Source: Phanerodontia chrysosporium (lineage: Eukaryota > Basidiomycota > Agaricomycetes > Polyporales > Phanerochaetaceae). Taken from it: a stretch of DNA of 64,000 nucleotides. Position 1 is the stretch's first letter. Every line of letters starts with the position of its first letter. A program made the position numbers and the translations under genes. The notes under the pieces are model-generated. The model did no database searches. It had not been told where the DNA came from and was given only the letters and a program-made list of their open reading frames with translations. Location: positions 1,612,001 through 1,676,000 of the forward strand of contig MJGA01000004.1 of the NCBI GenBank assembly GCA_001910725.1, given 5' to 3'. This document shows, piece after piece, positions 12,232 through 23,551 of the stretch.

Positions 12232-13155
12232 GGCGAACGGGAATGGGAACAAATGCAAAGAACGCACTACCACGACTCGACTCGACCTTCATATAGTTGT
12301 CTTAGCCGAGACGTCCGTTTCCTCGCGTCACCATCTGCAACTCAAATGTCCCTGGGCATGTCGTTCACTGATCAGGGCGACTTTACCCTAGGCTGGCCCG
12401 CCCTGAATGGGGCATGCAGCTGCGCTACGCTGCGATGACGCTGGAGATAAACAATGCGGGATGATGGGTGTACAGCCATCCCACACGAACGTGATCCAAG
12501 GTATCCGGAGCCGGTAAGTGTTCAGGCACTCGCAGCGAGCATCTTCCGCGCTCAGAGCTTGCTAGAACCTTCAAGGCAGTGAGAGAGAGAAGACAATGTT
12601 GCAGCGCACCGGAGTCCAACACGATTTGCTGAGCACTGAGCGCGAGCGGCGTTCGCCAGTTGGCAAGCTCGACAGAACTTTGTCGAGATGACAGCCGCGA
12701 GGTCTGCCGCCGCAGTTACAGGGGAAATTAGTTCCCTCATCATTAACAGCCTATTTGCGTGTTTCAAATAACTGTGGAAAAACTGAAAGGCACTCAGTAG
12801 CACTCACCGCCTTGTCGACCTTGATATGATGTTGGTTCATCATATTTCGGAAGTGCTTGGTCGTGCGACGCGACGCATTGCTCGGCGTCTAGTAGTGGCC
12901 GACCAAAAGTGGAGATCTTCGTCGGGATCTGTCAGGTGATCCGTCCATGGCGGAGTCGGCGATGGCCGAGAAGCGGAGCCATCTCGGGCGACGGAGACGA
13001 GTCGGACTCAGCCATATATACACAATGCTGCTCATCCGTCTTGCATCTCTGCCAAACGTCCACAGACCTACAAAACCATAACGTCGCGCCTCAGCTTTGC
13101 CCTTGTTGCGATCCTCGCCAGTCTCTCACTATTGCTCAGTCGGTGCAGCGAGAGC
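12232..13155. other. intergenic region with a possible TATA box
   Basis: About 920 bp. An ATATATA run near 13014 lies about 140 bp before the ATG of the next gene and may be its TATA box. The frame of that gene stays open for some 25 codons upstream of its ATG, so an upstream exon cannot be excluded. Nothing else recognised. Confidence 0.4.
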
Positions 13156-13695
13156 ATGTCGTGGACTTCACAGTATCAAGGCTGGCACGCTCGTGCGCAG
13201 CCGCACCCAGCTCCCAACAACTTCGTGCCCACTCGCGACGGTCTGGAGCTTGGTGTGCGCCACAGCACACCAGCGGAAGCCAACGGCTTCACTCTCGCGT
13301 TCTTCTCGCCCAATATCGCTGTCGATGCTTGCGGACGCATACTAGTTGTCGCTGCGACGGACTTCGACGGGATTGTGTCGCTTGCAAAGCAGACGCTAGA
13401 TCTTCCAGAAACGGGGACCTACAGAAATACGTGGCGTATCAAGCAGGCGCGCACGTCGCAGTCGATCGAACGCCTGCTCGTCCCTACTGCTGGTGGTGAC
13501 CTGAAGGAGACGAGCGTGTACGGATACGAGAAGGACAAACGGGAGTTGGCATCACCGGTGGGAGAAATCACGGAACTGCCCGTGGTGTTGTGGGAGCTGT
13601 TCGGACTGTTCGAAGAGGCGAGGGAGGAGTACGAAAGAGGGAAGGGGGACGAAGCCACCATTGAGAAGGTGAAGGCGGTTCTAGTGGAAGCCTGA
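13156..13695 (+). CDS. hypothetical protein, about 179 residues
   Basis: A single open frame from ATG 13156 (MSWTSQYQGWHARAQPHPAP) to the TGA at 13693-13695. It contains FVPTRDGLELGVRHSTP, a mixed alpha/beta section (ILVVAATDFDGIVSLAKQTL) and an acidic helical end (ELFGLFEEAREEYERGKGDE). The upstream frame adds a hydrophobic stretch (LSFALVAILASLSLLLS) that could be a signal anchor if translation starts in an unseen upstream exon. I recall similar basidiomycete hypothetical proteins but no named domain. No introns are required within the frame, unusual for this window. Confidence 0.6.
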   Translation: MSWTSQYQGWHARAQPHPAPNNFVPTRDGLELGVRHSTPAEANGFTLAFFSPNIAVDACGRILVVAATDFDGIVSLAKQTLDLPETGTYRNTWRIKQARTSQSIERLLVPTAGGDLKETSVYGYEKDKRELASPVGEITELPVVLWELFGLFEEAREEYERGKGDEATIEKVKAVLVEA

Positions 13696-13837
13696 TATTG
13701 TGAGTACAACAGCTTGAGATAGCAGGCACTGACTTAGTCCGAAACACTTCACCACAGACAACAGCAATGTACACCAGTCTACACAGTCTACACATCTACT
13801 GTATAGACTAAGCACGTCCTCTTCGCGTACATCATGC

Positions 13838-14610
13838 CTAACCGATCCTGAGGCCAAGAGCGAAACCCGCGATGAAAGACGCCCTCTGCTGGAAGTCCGC
13901 CGTCAAGAAGTCGATGATCCAACGCATGAGAGATCCAACGCTTGGTGCCTTCTTGGCTCCAGTCGCATCTCTAGTATAGAACAAGTTCTCGAAGCGCGAG
14001 GACATGCGAGCCCAGTCCACGCGGACGAGGTTGAGGGAGCCGAAGTACTGTAACTACATTCAATGCCATGTCGCAATACCCGCTCGCATGTACTGACCTG
14101 AAGGAGAACAAATACGCCTCCAAAGATGAATGCCAAAGCCTTTGTGCCCTTCTTGACAAAGACTCCTGCACAAATTCCGCATACAGTTCCGAAGGTGAGC
14201 TCATACGCGTTTACAGAGGACTTGGGCGGCGGTGGGAGGGGCTCGCCAGCATTGGGTGTGACTGGAGCGACATGCACCTGGTGCTCGGGTGGAACTGCCG
14301 CTACGTGAACCGTGTCAGCTTATTGTGATGCGCCGCATAGTACTCAGACGAACTCACGTTCACAGTGAATTTCCTTCGACGCGAGGAACGAGAACCCTGC
14401 AAGACCCAGCGTTGTGATTCCCAGCGCCTTGCCGGTACCTCCGCGCAAAGCGGCCTGTGCGCGGGACTGAACTGTCCATCCATGTTGCGGGAAATTGGAC
14501 TTGGCCGAGAAGGCGACTTTGCTTGTAGTGTAGCGACGGAACTGTGAGCGGCCCGTGTTGAAGATGGACGCACGTAGTTGGTGAGTGAGAGTGAACGGTA
14601 TCGAGGACAT
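13838..14610 (-). CDS. FUN14 family mitochondrial outer-membrane protein
   Basis: Three exons starting at ATG 14610 (MSSIPFTLTHQLRASIFNTG). The N-terminus is basic and looks like a mitochondrial presequence or anchor. The middle is a Pro-rich linker, and the FUN14 domain follows: NAYELTFGTVCGICAGVFVK, ALAFIFGGVFVLLQ, then after an intron near 14050-14098 YFGSLNLVRVDW and, at the end, DFLTADFQQRASFIAGFALG with GLRIG. The repeated glycine-rich helices are typical. Metazoan FUNDC1 is a mitophagy receptor; fungal relatives are less understood. Length of about 205 residues is normal for fungi. The upstream TTG-started extension was ignored because the ATG is better placed. Confidence 0.85.
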
Positions 14611-15580
14611 GTTGTCGCGCAAAGTCTACGAGGTGCGGAGGGATGTAGGTGCTGCAGGACGCGAGACAGAGCGAAGCGGGGTCGTTGTTCGTGGCGTGAC
14701 ATCATCCCCACGGCCCCGGGATCTCAGATCTCCGATCCCGCGTCGGCAGCACGCGCTTCAGCGACAGCGACTTCGACCGCTTCGTGCTCGGCCACGAAAT
14801 TGGATAGCATCGACCCTCAGAAAGTGACATGAATTCATTAATTCTACATGTTTGGTTTGTTCAAGAGCTTTCTAGTACATTCAGTACACCAATATCATTG
14901 TCGCACAACGGAATCCCAGGAACTCTGCGCTAATTCGCTATCAACCACACGCTAGTATACCGTACATGACACGACCATTGGCTCAGAGAAGTCTGAGTAT
15001 CCACGCTATCTCACTCACACAGCCCATCATTGCACGGCAACCGGTTGGTATCCCACGAGGTAATGCTACCTACGCACAGCTCTCCCAATCTGACACATTT
15101 CCGTAGTCCAGATTTCCACAGCATACGAACCATGACGTGCAGCAACGCACCGAGGCCATTGTCCCGGGATACGATAGCGGGCTTTTCAGCAACGCTGCTT
15201 TGCCGACGCGGTCAGATGACGTTGCCCCCTGGGGCCGCTGTACTTGGTTGTCAAGGCTGAATGCTTGACGCACTGACCACAAAGCCAGAGACCTCCTTTC
15301 GCGGTATGCGACGACCTGTAGCCGAGGGGGCTTAGACCAGAGCTGCGCTTTGAGTCTCAATGGGTAAGGCAGGCTAGCATGTTATGCCTCGAAAGCGTGG
15401 GTGGGCCACCGCTGGTTGGCCCGCAGACAAGGCGGTGCCACCTCAGCTCTCCAGAGTATAAATACCTGCACATCTTGCCCCTCTGCTTCTCCCCATCCTC
15501 CAGCTACTCGATTCACAAGCATCTCAGCCATAACAGCTCACTCTACTCTTACACTCAAAACTCTTCACACCCTCTTCATC
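14611..15580. other. intergenic region upstream of the small Cys/His peptide gene
   Basis: About 970 bp. The distal part shows no coding structure. The proximal 130 bp hold a TATA box (15457-15464) and a C/T-rich leader before ATG 15581, the layout of a strongly expressed fungal gene. Confidence 0.5.
15457..15464 (+). promoter_or_regulatory. TATA box of the 57-residue peptide gene
   Basis: Perfect TATAAATA, 117 bp before the ATG at 15581 and followed by a pyrimidine-rich stretch. A canonical TATA box is uncommon in this window, so the gene may be highly or conditionally expressed. Confidence 0.65.
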
Positions 15581-15754
15581 ATGTACGCCACCGTCGCTCT
15601 CACTGCTACCAACGGCGCCGCCGTGCCTTTCAACACTGCAAACGCATCCACCGTTGAGGTACTTGTTAACTCCGGCGGCAGCAGCACCCAGGGCCCTCAG
15701 TGCTGCCACTGTGGCTGGCGCGGCGACCACGCTCCCAACTGCCCCTTCCGGTGA
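15581..15754 (+). CDS. small protein of 57 residues with a zinc-knuckle-like C-terminus
   Basis: Single exon starting MYATVALTATNGAAVPF and ending in a Cys/His block at residues 41-54 (CCHCGWRGDHAPNC) followed by PFR. Cys41, Cys44, His50 and Cys54 give C-x2-C-x5-H-x3-C, close to the retroviral-type zinc knuckle C-x2-C-x4-H-x4-C, including the Gly after the second Cys. There is no signal peptide and no CaaX end, so it is neither a secreted effector of the usual form nor a mating pheromone. A TATA box and a C/T-rich leader precede it. I believe short proteins with this ending occur in other Polyporales, but I cannot name a family. Function unknown. Confidence 0.7.
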   Translation: MYATVALTATNGAAVPFNTANASTVEVLVNSGGSSTQGPQCCHCGWRGDHAPNCPFR

Positions 15755-16186
15755 AACCCGCTCAGAAGGTGAGGCGCAATTCTTACATTGACCAATAATA
15801 CTGGGCTAATGCATTGCTAATAGCTTCTGGTTGACTCCTGTGACCTCCTTGAGGCGCATAGACGACTAGATACCCCTTCAAAATCCGAGTGACTGGTTTC
15901 GTGTCTGCAACTGTACTATATTTATAGGCTGTGCCGCGACTGTATTCTACGAGACTCTCCCTGTTGTTCAATCATATCGCACGCCTTTTATTCACAACCT
16001 ACATGTGTGCATGAGAGTACATTCTTCACGCTACGGTGCACGCGACAGCCGCGCCACGACGGTTTCGATTCACAGCGCCTGCCAAACTGGGCGTCATCAC
16101 CAAAATTCTTCCTCGATGGCGGGCGCCTACTGAATTCTTGTGCTCTCCGCTCGCTCTTCTGCAGACAGACTCCTCATTTACAGACC
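15755..16186. other. intergenic region before NOP2
   Basis: About 430 bp holding the 3' end of the small peptide gene and the 5' leader of NOP2. I see no further gene. Confidence 0.5.
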
Positions 16187-18576
16187 ATGGGCCGGCGCGC
16201 AAAGAACAAGCAGGGTGACCCCACGCCGCTCGTGGATGCAAACGGCGCTACGGGCAAGCCCTCTGCGAAAAAGCTCGGCAAGCGCAAGGCGGATGCCGAG
16301 GACGATGCCCGGGACGCCGTGAGCAAGAGGCCCGCGAAGAAGCTGAGGGAGGCCGAGGTCAAGAAGGGCAAGGGCGCACCGAAGGCACCGGCAAAGGCCA
16401 CAGCGAAGAAGGGCAAGGCCGCGCCCAAGGCTCCTGTGAAGAAGCCGGAAACTGAAGATGAGGACGAGGACGAGGATGAGGTTATGGAAGGTGGAAGCAG
16501 CGAGGGCTGGGAGGACGTAGACGACGGCTTCAATGTCAAGGGCGAGGCGAAGTACGTTTCTGTGCGGTGCCATCCTCTTATGTTCACTAAAACTCTACAC
16601 CCAGGTCGTTATTCCACGACAGTGATGAAGACGGTGACTTTGAGGGCTTCAGCGGCGAGATGGACGAATTCGACGTGGAGGGCGGAGATGACGAGTATGT
16701 CGCTTTCTCTCTTTATCGTATGATTTACTCATATTGCATTGCAGATACGAGTCCCTTCGCGGACCTGTCCAAGAGCTTGACCTTGGCTCTGACGATGAGG
16801 AGGAAGAGGAAGAGGTCCCCGCTCGCCTAAAAGGCAAAAGGTCGAAGCAGCAGGAGCGTCCTGCGAAGATTATACCCACTGGCTCTGACGACTCCGACTC
16901 TGACGACGATGAGGACGACGAGGACGGTCCCATCACGATGGCGAACATGGAGGCTCGCTCAAGAGCCTTGGATGCCAAGGCCGCGCGTGAAGCAGAACTC
17001 GACGCCGAGGAAATGCGCCAGGCAGAGCTCGCAAGCGACGAGGAGCTGGCTGAAGAGGACATGGATGATGAGGAAGACGAGGAGGGTGGTGAGGAGTTCC
17101 ACCTGCCGACTGCTGAAGAGCGGGAGGAAGAGAAAAAGACAGGCGGTCCCCAGGTCCACGTCGTTCAGCGGCGGATGCGGGAGTGCGTCCGTGTCCTGAA
17201 CAACTTCAAGAAGCGGGCAGCCAAGGGACGGTGCGTATGGCTGTGTTCATAAGCGTGGGCTGTCGCTAATTTTTCGTGTCCATAGGTCAAGATCGGAGTA
17301 TGTGGCGCAGCTCATCTCCGACATTGCTAGCTACTATGGCTACAATGAGTTCCTCGCAGAGAAGCTGTTCCAGCTGTTCCCGGTCTCTGAAGCTATCGAA
17401 TTCTTCGAGGCGAACGAGGTGCCCCGTCCCGTAACCATTCGTACCAACACCCTTCGGACACGCAGACGAGATCTCGCACAGGCTTTGATTAACCGTGGCG
17501 TGAATCTCGAGCCCATTGGCAAGTGGACGAACGTCGGTCTGCAGGTCTTCGAGAGTAGCGTTCCAATTGGTGCAACGCCCGAGTACCTCGCCGGCCACTA
17601 CATGCTTCAGGCTGCATCCTCGTTCCTTCCTGTCATCGCGCTGGGCCCTCAGCCTGGTGAGCGCGTGCTCGATATGGCAAGTGCACCTGGAGGCAAGACG
17701 ACGCACATGGCGGCTCTCATGCAGAATACGGGTGTCATCTTCGCGAACGAGCTGAACAAGGCGCGTACAAAGAGTCTCACCGCGAACGTCCACCGTCTCG
17801 GTTGCAAGAACGTTGTAGTATGCTCGTACGATGGCCGCGAGTTCCCCAAGGTGATGGGTGGCTTTGACCGTGTCCTTCTCGATGCGCCGTGCAGTGGTAC
17901 CGGCGTTATTAGCAAGGACGCCAGCGTCAAGACCAACAAGGTCTGTAGAGACTTCTCTTCTTCTATCCCACACCATTCTTACCTAAATGCATATAGTCCG
18001 ACCGCGACTTCACCCTGCTTTCACACCTGCAGAAGCAGCTTATCCTCTGCGCGATCGACAGCGTGCAGCCAGACTCAAAGACGGGCGGGTACGTTGTGTA
18101 CTCTACGTGTTCCGTGACGGTCGACGAGAACGAGGCGGTCGTCGACTACGCGCTGCGCAAGCGACCAAACGTGAAGCTCGTCGAGACGGGGCTCGAGTTC
18201 GGCGTGCCGGGCTTCAAGAGCTACCGCGGCAAGACGTTCGACCCGCGCGTGACGATGACGCGCCGCTTCTACCCGCACGTGCACAACATGGACGGCTTCT
18301 TCGTCGCCAAGTTCAAGGTCGAGAAGCGCTCGAAGAAGCCCGCGACGCAGCAGGCGGACGAGGCCGAGGGCGAGGCGGCTCCGGCCTTTGCGTTCGACGA
18401 CGAGGCCGACAAGGCTATCATCGAGGGTGCGTCCTCTCCCGCTGAGGTTCTCCCGGTGTTGCTGACGCTGACGCGCCTGCTCTGCAGAGTCGAAGGAGGT
18501 GTTGAAGCGGAAGAGCATGAAGGCCAAGGGCCTGCGCGTGCCCGCGCGCCCAAAAGCTGCGCCTGCAGCAGCATGA
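16187..18576 (+). CDS. NOP2: Nop2, 25S rRNA m5C methyltransferase (NOL1/NOP2/Sun family)
   Basis: Nucleolar enzyme that methylates a cytosine in large-subunit rRNA and is needed for 60S assembly. The N-terminus (MGRRAKNKQGDPTPLV) is rich in Lys/Ala and then Asp/Glu, as usual in Nop2. The PUA-like and Rossmann region follows: EANEVPRPVTIRTNTLRTR, the SAM-binding motif VLDMASAPGGKTTHMA, DAPCSGTGVISKD with the first catalytic Cys, and VVYSTCSVTVDENEAVVDY with the second. The C-terminal part has FYPHVHNMDGFFVAKFKVEK and a basic tail ending at TGA 18574. Introns lie near 16552-16604, 16699-16744, 17231-17285, 17941-17998 and 18427-18487. Predicted length is about 700 residues, normal for the family. 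Confidence 0.95.
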
Positions 18577-19415
18577 TAGCACCGTCTGCGCTAATACATC
18601 TGGTTTTCTCGGTTCATTTCTGCCCTTCTGTCCCCTGTGCTGGCGCCCTTTCGTGGTGCGGTGTCCAGCCTGTGTGGCGCTGGCCAGACTGGCGCGGTAT
18701 CGACGTCGCGACGATCACTCCGGACGCTGTGAGCGGCGTCCATTTCCTTCATTTAACCACAGCATGAACGTCTCCTCAGCGCCGCCGCAGCGGCTGCACG
18801 ACAGCGCCCTCGGGCCGCAGGCGGCAGTCGTTCTCGACGGCGTTGCGCTGAGGGCGTCCGCGTCGAGCGGACTTGCTACCTCCGAGGCGGATTAGCCGCG
18901 TCGGAAGGAGGGCCTCCGCTCGCCGGTCGCGACTTCATTATGGTTCAATGTTTCTCGCTGCCGCTGCAGCACGACTTCTTCCGCGAGAGCTCTATGGGAG
19001 TACGTACTGCCTTGCTAAGCGGCAACCGTGACTGTCTGCGGGTGTGAAGTCCAATTTCAGATTCAGTTGAGGTCGAGGTAAATCATGGAGTACAATAATT
19101 CGCGAGCTACAGTCTTCTATTCTATCGTACACATGATACAGTCGTTAGCCGGTAGATGGAAGAAACACACAGAAGATGAGCGCACATGCGCGCGGAAACA
19201 GAAGGGGGCACGACATCACGCACGGCGCGTGGGCCGTGTCCGAGAACATATGATGTAACAAGAGAGCAGGCGTTCAGTGCATGTGGCCCACGGTAAGCCA
19301 GGTGCGAAGAGCCGATCAAAACATCGTGAGTGGGAACCCCGACCGTCATCCGTCGTCTATCGGGGGTCTATACGTGACATGTCGTGAGAACAGTGCGGCC
19401 CGCTAGTAGCGGATG
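18577..19415. other. intergenic region, convergent 3' ends
   Basis: About 840 bp between the stops of NOP2 and of the minus-strand PalI/SUR7 gene. No coding pattern is convincing on either strand. Confidence 0.5.
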
Positions 19416-20399
19416 TCACTGTGGCGTCTTGTGAGCACGACAGGAGCGCGAGCGGCAGGGTGGAAAGACGCACCGCGGCCTGCGCTTTGCGCGGGAGAGG
19501 TTGAGGCACGTGCTCATGAGGGCGCCCTTGAGCGCGAGCGTCGCGCCAAGGACCATGTAGACCTGCATTGGCGGGACGGATTTCAAATCAGCTCTGCTGG
19601 AAGCTTCGTGACGCGAGAAGAGAAAGGCCGCACGGCATTCCCCCAAGTGCCGGTCACCAGACCGTCCGTGTCCACCTCGATATCGTGCTTCACGACCGCA
19701 ACGAAGGCCATGTCGACCGTGAACATGAATGCCGTGAGAAGCGAAGCGAAGAGGCCAACGCCGAACGTGAGGAAGGACGCCCCGCGTGAGATGCCTGTGC
19801 GCCGGCGGGCAATGAATAGCGAGAAGAGCAGGGTCAGGAAACTGAAACCACATGCTGTTGGGGGATGACCTATTAGTGTCTAGGCAAGACGGGAACCCGC
19901 AGCGGACACACCAATGGGGTGCAAAACGACCATGGCGGTCAGAGCCCTATTGATAGATGTGACATTGATTCCGCTAGCATTCAGCGCTGCCTCTACGGTG
20001 CTGTCAATCTTGTAGCCAAGTCGGGCTTGGGAACAGCCCCCGGCGGTGTCATCGCGAAGCCCGGCGACGCTGTGTAGTATCGGCAGACGTAATCATGAAC
20101 CCATGCCGAAGAGGCAGATACGCAGGAATGCCCAGGATTTGAATGAGACATGGCTGCGTCAGAGTTGATAGCGGGTGAAGCACGGAGAGATGTGCGCACG
20201 AGAGATCAATAGCCGAGATGCAGTAGCCCCACACTCCGAAGCGCACGACACTGGAGGCAGCGGCGTCGAGAGACGGGAGGGTGGTATGCGCGGTGAAGCG
20301 GAAGAGGTATATGTCATGGATAATGGGGACAGAGAGCGTGACAAGGAGCAAAAGGAGGAAAGCGGTGAATGTCAGGCACGGTGTGATGATCCAGAACAT
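19416..20399 (-). CDS. PalI/SUR7 family plasma-membrane protein
   Basis: Four membrane segments in the SUR7/PalI arrangement. It starts MFWIITPCLTFTAFLLLLLV, followed by RFGVWGYCISAIDLS. A spliced segment then gives CSQARLGYKID, the C-S-x-A-x-LGY motif of the family. Next come NASGINVTSINRALTAMVVL, CGFSFLTLLFSLFIARRRTG, FLTFGVGLFASLLTAFMFTV and YMVLGATLALKGALMSTCLN. PalI proteins act in ambient-pH sensing (Rim9) or in eisosomes (Sur7); in basidiomycetes the exact role of such paralogues is open. Introns lie near 19582-19643, 19859-19912, 20075-20105 and 20155-20198; the two around 20100-20200 are least certain. Confidence 0.8.
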
Positions 20400-21531
20400 G
20401 GCGATAACCTAGGACCTGAGCTGAGAGGGTCGTCCTCGGGTTATAAAGCGACGAGACGGGTTCCGGCCAAGACCCATGATAGCGAGGACAGCTGCAGTTA
20501 TAAGCTTTCGTGGGTCGACTCGGACATGGCGCCAGGAGATGTGAATGTTGGGGCATTGGGGAGAGACTCAAGTGGCAAGTTGAGAGCAGACAAGAGAGCA
20601 GGAGCCACGGAGACAAGCACGAGAGCGGGAGGAGGACTGCAGCATCGGGCGCGACGCAATGTGCTCGAGGCTGTTTCTTTTATGTTCGACGACTTCTGAT
20701 GCGACGCGGACCCAAAACACGGTGCGTGGGAATAACGGAACAAGCGATCGAGCGTCTGAAACGGGCTCGCCGTCCCCGTTGCCCAGTGCAACGACGCAGA
20801 CTGCGACCGAGCGGCGAGAAGGCGCATGCCGCCTCGCTCTGGCTCAACACGCTGCCGTGCTGCGTGCACGCATGCGTCCAGGTCGCGGCGACAAACGAGG
20901 GCGACTTTTACGAGGCCAAGGCATAAAGTGTTGGCGGAGCTTGATACCGCTGTGATTCGCGATCCGCGCTAGAACACGTCTCTCGGTCTCGCACCTGACG
21001 ACAATTGATGTCCCACACGCAGGTTTTTTTCTTGTCTTGCGGAGCAGCCTGCGCAGAAAAATAGAGAGAAATGCAGGGCACAATGCAGAGGACGTGCTGA
21101 TCAACAACGGGTCGTCGTGGAAGAGCCCAGAAGGCTAGCGAGTGGAATCGAGTCAGTGTCTGTGTTGTCAATGCGAGACGGGAGATGGCCGAAAGGGGAT
21201 CTAGCGTGTGAGATGCGTTGTTGCGCTTTGTTTGGGACCTGCACGTTTTGGGATAAGTAGGGCGCCGTGTTCTTGCTCTCTTCCCTATCTCTTCCTCTCT
21301 CGTCTCGCTCCCTTTCTTGCCTCAGGCATAGGCCAGCCCTGCCCGTCTCTCTCTTCTCAGCCCATACCCATTATCGTGAGTATTCTCCTCCATGCCTCGC
21401 CCTCTCCCTAGCCTCCTCCCGTCTGTCGTCGTCGTCGCGACGCTTTCATAGCGACCCCTGTTTTGTCTCGAACAATGTTCAACTGACGCGTTTTTCTCAT
21501 CCAGCTCACGACACTTTTTTAGTTATTCGTA
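20400..21531. other. divergent promoter region with a 5'-UTR intron
   Basis: About 1.1 kb. The proximal part (about 21268-21325) is strongly C/T-rich, typical of highly expressed fungal promoters. A likely 5'-UTR intron runs from GTGAGT at 21376 to CAG at 21504 (129 bp), ending 27 bp before ATG 21532. No gene seen in the distal part. Confidence 0.5.
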
Positions 21532-22752
21532 ATGTCTGCCCCCGCTGAGACCGTTGCTGCCGCCCCCGTCGAGGACGTCAAGCCCGTCGAGACACCCGCT
21601 GCTGAGCCCGCCCCTGCCGCTCCCGCTGCTGAGGAGCCCAAGGCTGAGGAGGCGGCTCCTGCTGCCGTTGAGCCTCCCAAGGAGGAGGCCAAGGTAGAGG
21701 TGAGCGTCTTTGTGTCGCGTGACTGGCTTGTCGACACATCTAACATCGTCGCGTAGGAGCCCGCTGCCGCTGATCCTGCCACCACTGAGGCAGCCGCCGA
21801 GACCACCACTGAGCCCACCGAGGCCGCTGCCCCCGCCGAGGAGGCCAAGCCTGTACGTGATACAGTTCTCTAATATCCATATCGTGTCCTCATCATGGTC
21901 ACAGGCCGAGGAGGCCCCCAAGAAGGAGGAGAAGCCGGAGAGGCCCAAGAGCCCCGGCTTCCTCGCCAAGATCCTTGCCCCCTTCAAGGGTGACAAGAAG
22001 ACTGAGAAGAAGGTGAAGGAGAAGACCGAGAAGAAGAAGGTCGAGAAGAAGGAGGAGGCAAGTTTCGACTGCTTTTGCTTTGTTGGACCCAGTTTAACAT
22101 CACCCCGTAGGCTGCCCCCGCTGCCGCGACTCCCGCTACTGAGGAGGCTCCCAAGGAGGCTGCTCCCGCTGCCGAGGAGACCACCGAGGCAGCCGCTGAG
22201 GCTGCGCCCGTTGCTGCCGAGGAGGCTCCTGCCGCTGAGGAGCCCGTGAAGGAGACGTAAGTCGTTTGCGCTGCCTCGAAGCAGTACATATTCTGATACT
22301 TGTCGCTAGCGAGACCGCTGCTCCCGCCGCAGAGGAGCCTAAGGCCGAGGCCGCTCCCGCTGAGGCTGCTCCTGCTCCTGCAGCTGAGGCTCCCAAGGAG
22401 GAGAAGGTGGGTTGACGCCCATCAATCATGTAATCATGACGACTGATCGGATGACCTCTAGAAGGAAGAGAAGAAGGAAGAGAAGCCCAAGTCCCCCAAG
22501 GTTGGCCGTCGCCTGTCTGCGCGTGTCGGTGACTTCTTCAAGTCCAAGTCCAAGGAGCCGGCCGTCCCTCCCAAGGTCGCCGAGGCCGAGGATGCTCCTC
22601 CCAAGATTGAGGAGCCCACTCCTGTTGCTCCCCTCGAGAACCCTGCCGCTGAGGAGGCTGCGCCGGCACCCGCTGCTGAGGCGCCAGCTGCTCCCGAGGA
22701 GCCCAAGGTTGAGGCTCCGGCCGCTGCTCCCCAGGTCGCTGCTGCAGCATAG
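21532..22752 (+). CDS. Ala/Pro/Glu-rich low-complexity protein with two basic PKSP modules
   Basis: Six exons of similar composition, starting MSAPAETVAAAPVEDVK and ending APQVAAAA. Nearly the whole protein (about 310 residues) is A/P/E/K and is predicted to be disordered. Two short non-repetitive modules break this: KSPGFLAKILAPFKGDKK and KSPKVGRRLSARVGDFFKSK. Each starts with PKSP and has alternating hydrophobic and basic residues, as in amphipathic membrane- or partner-binding helices. Exon borders fall at regular places inside the repeats (near 21700, 21852, 22055, 22258 and 22406). The C/T-rich promoter and 5'-UTR intron suggest high expression. I do not know its function; hydrophilin or cell-cortex scaffold are guesses. 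Confidence 0.75.
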
Positions 22753-23551
22753 GCGCTAGATACCCGCGATGCGCTTTCTTTCTTTTTTATTCTTGATGAC
22801 CCTTCACGACTGCCTCATCGCTCTAATGCCCAGCTTCTCTCGAGTCTACAGCTTATGTTCGGTTTCCTGGATCTTGCCCTGCGATTCCTCCTTCTCTTTC
22901 AGGCCGCCGCTGTTCTCATGTCTTTTCCTTCCCATTATTCCCCCTCCCACCACTCTTACTTTACGATGACGGGTTATTACAACGGCGACGCTGCCGGTGC
23001 CTGTTAATAGTAGCATCGGAGAGGCTGTCTGTTGGCGCTGTTCTCCTCCACATATGATGACCGCATGCTCTTCTCCTAGGCACGTCTCGCGCATCCGTTG
23101 TCAGTCACTCCTAATAGTCGATACGGTGATACTCTTTGCGTATTTGAATACCCCACCCACTTTCTTTCACACTTGCTCGTGCTCGCATGTCCTCTGCAGT
23201 TTCGCTTGTAATCTGTTGTTTTGTTATACCCGTGTAAGTCTTCGGTGTGAGCTTAAGGTTGCGATGGTGAGGCGTGTGAACGTGTCTCGTTTCATGACTT
23301 GCATACGGACAAGTCGCCATTCCACCTTTGCGGCAGCGTGGCTGAAGCTCGAGTCCTGAGTAGCAACGTCAACGCTACATGAGTATTAGGAGGATGGAAG
23401 ATCCCAGACTGCACATGTAAGGAGATGTGCGTTACTTTACAAGTCTACGTTAATTTTGCCGGACACCATTGTGACTACATGCACACTAAGGGTACAGCAG
23501 TTCCGGGTATATGTGCGATACAGGTGGCAGTCAAGAAAGAAGTCCATCGAG
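22753..23551. other. intergenic region, convergent 3' ends
   Basis: About 800 bp, T-rich just after the stop at 22750-22752 (probable 3' UTR). No further coding pattern found. Confidence 0.5.

Noticed and set aside
15581..15754. Mating pheromone precursor or secreted effector
   Set aside because: No C-terminal CaaX motif and no signal peptide.
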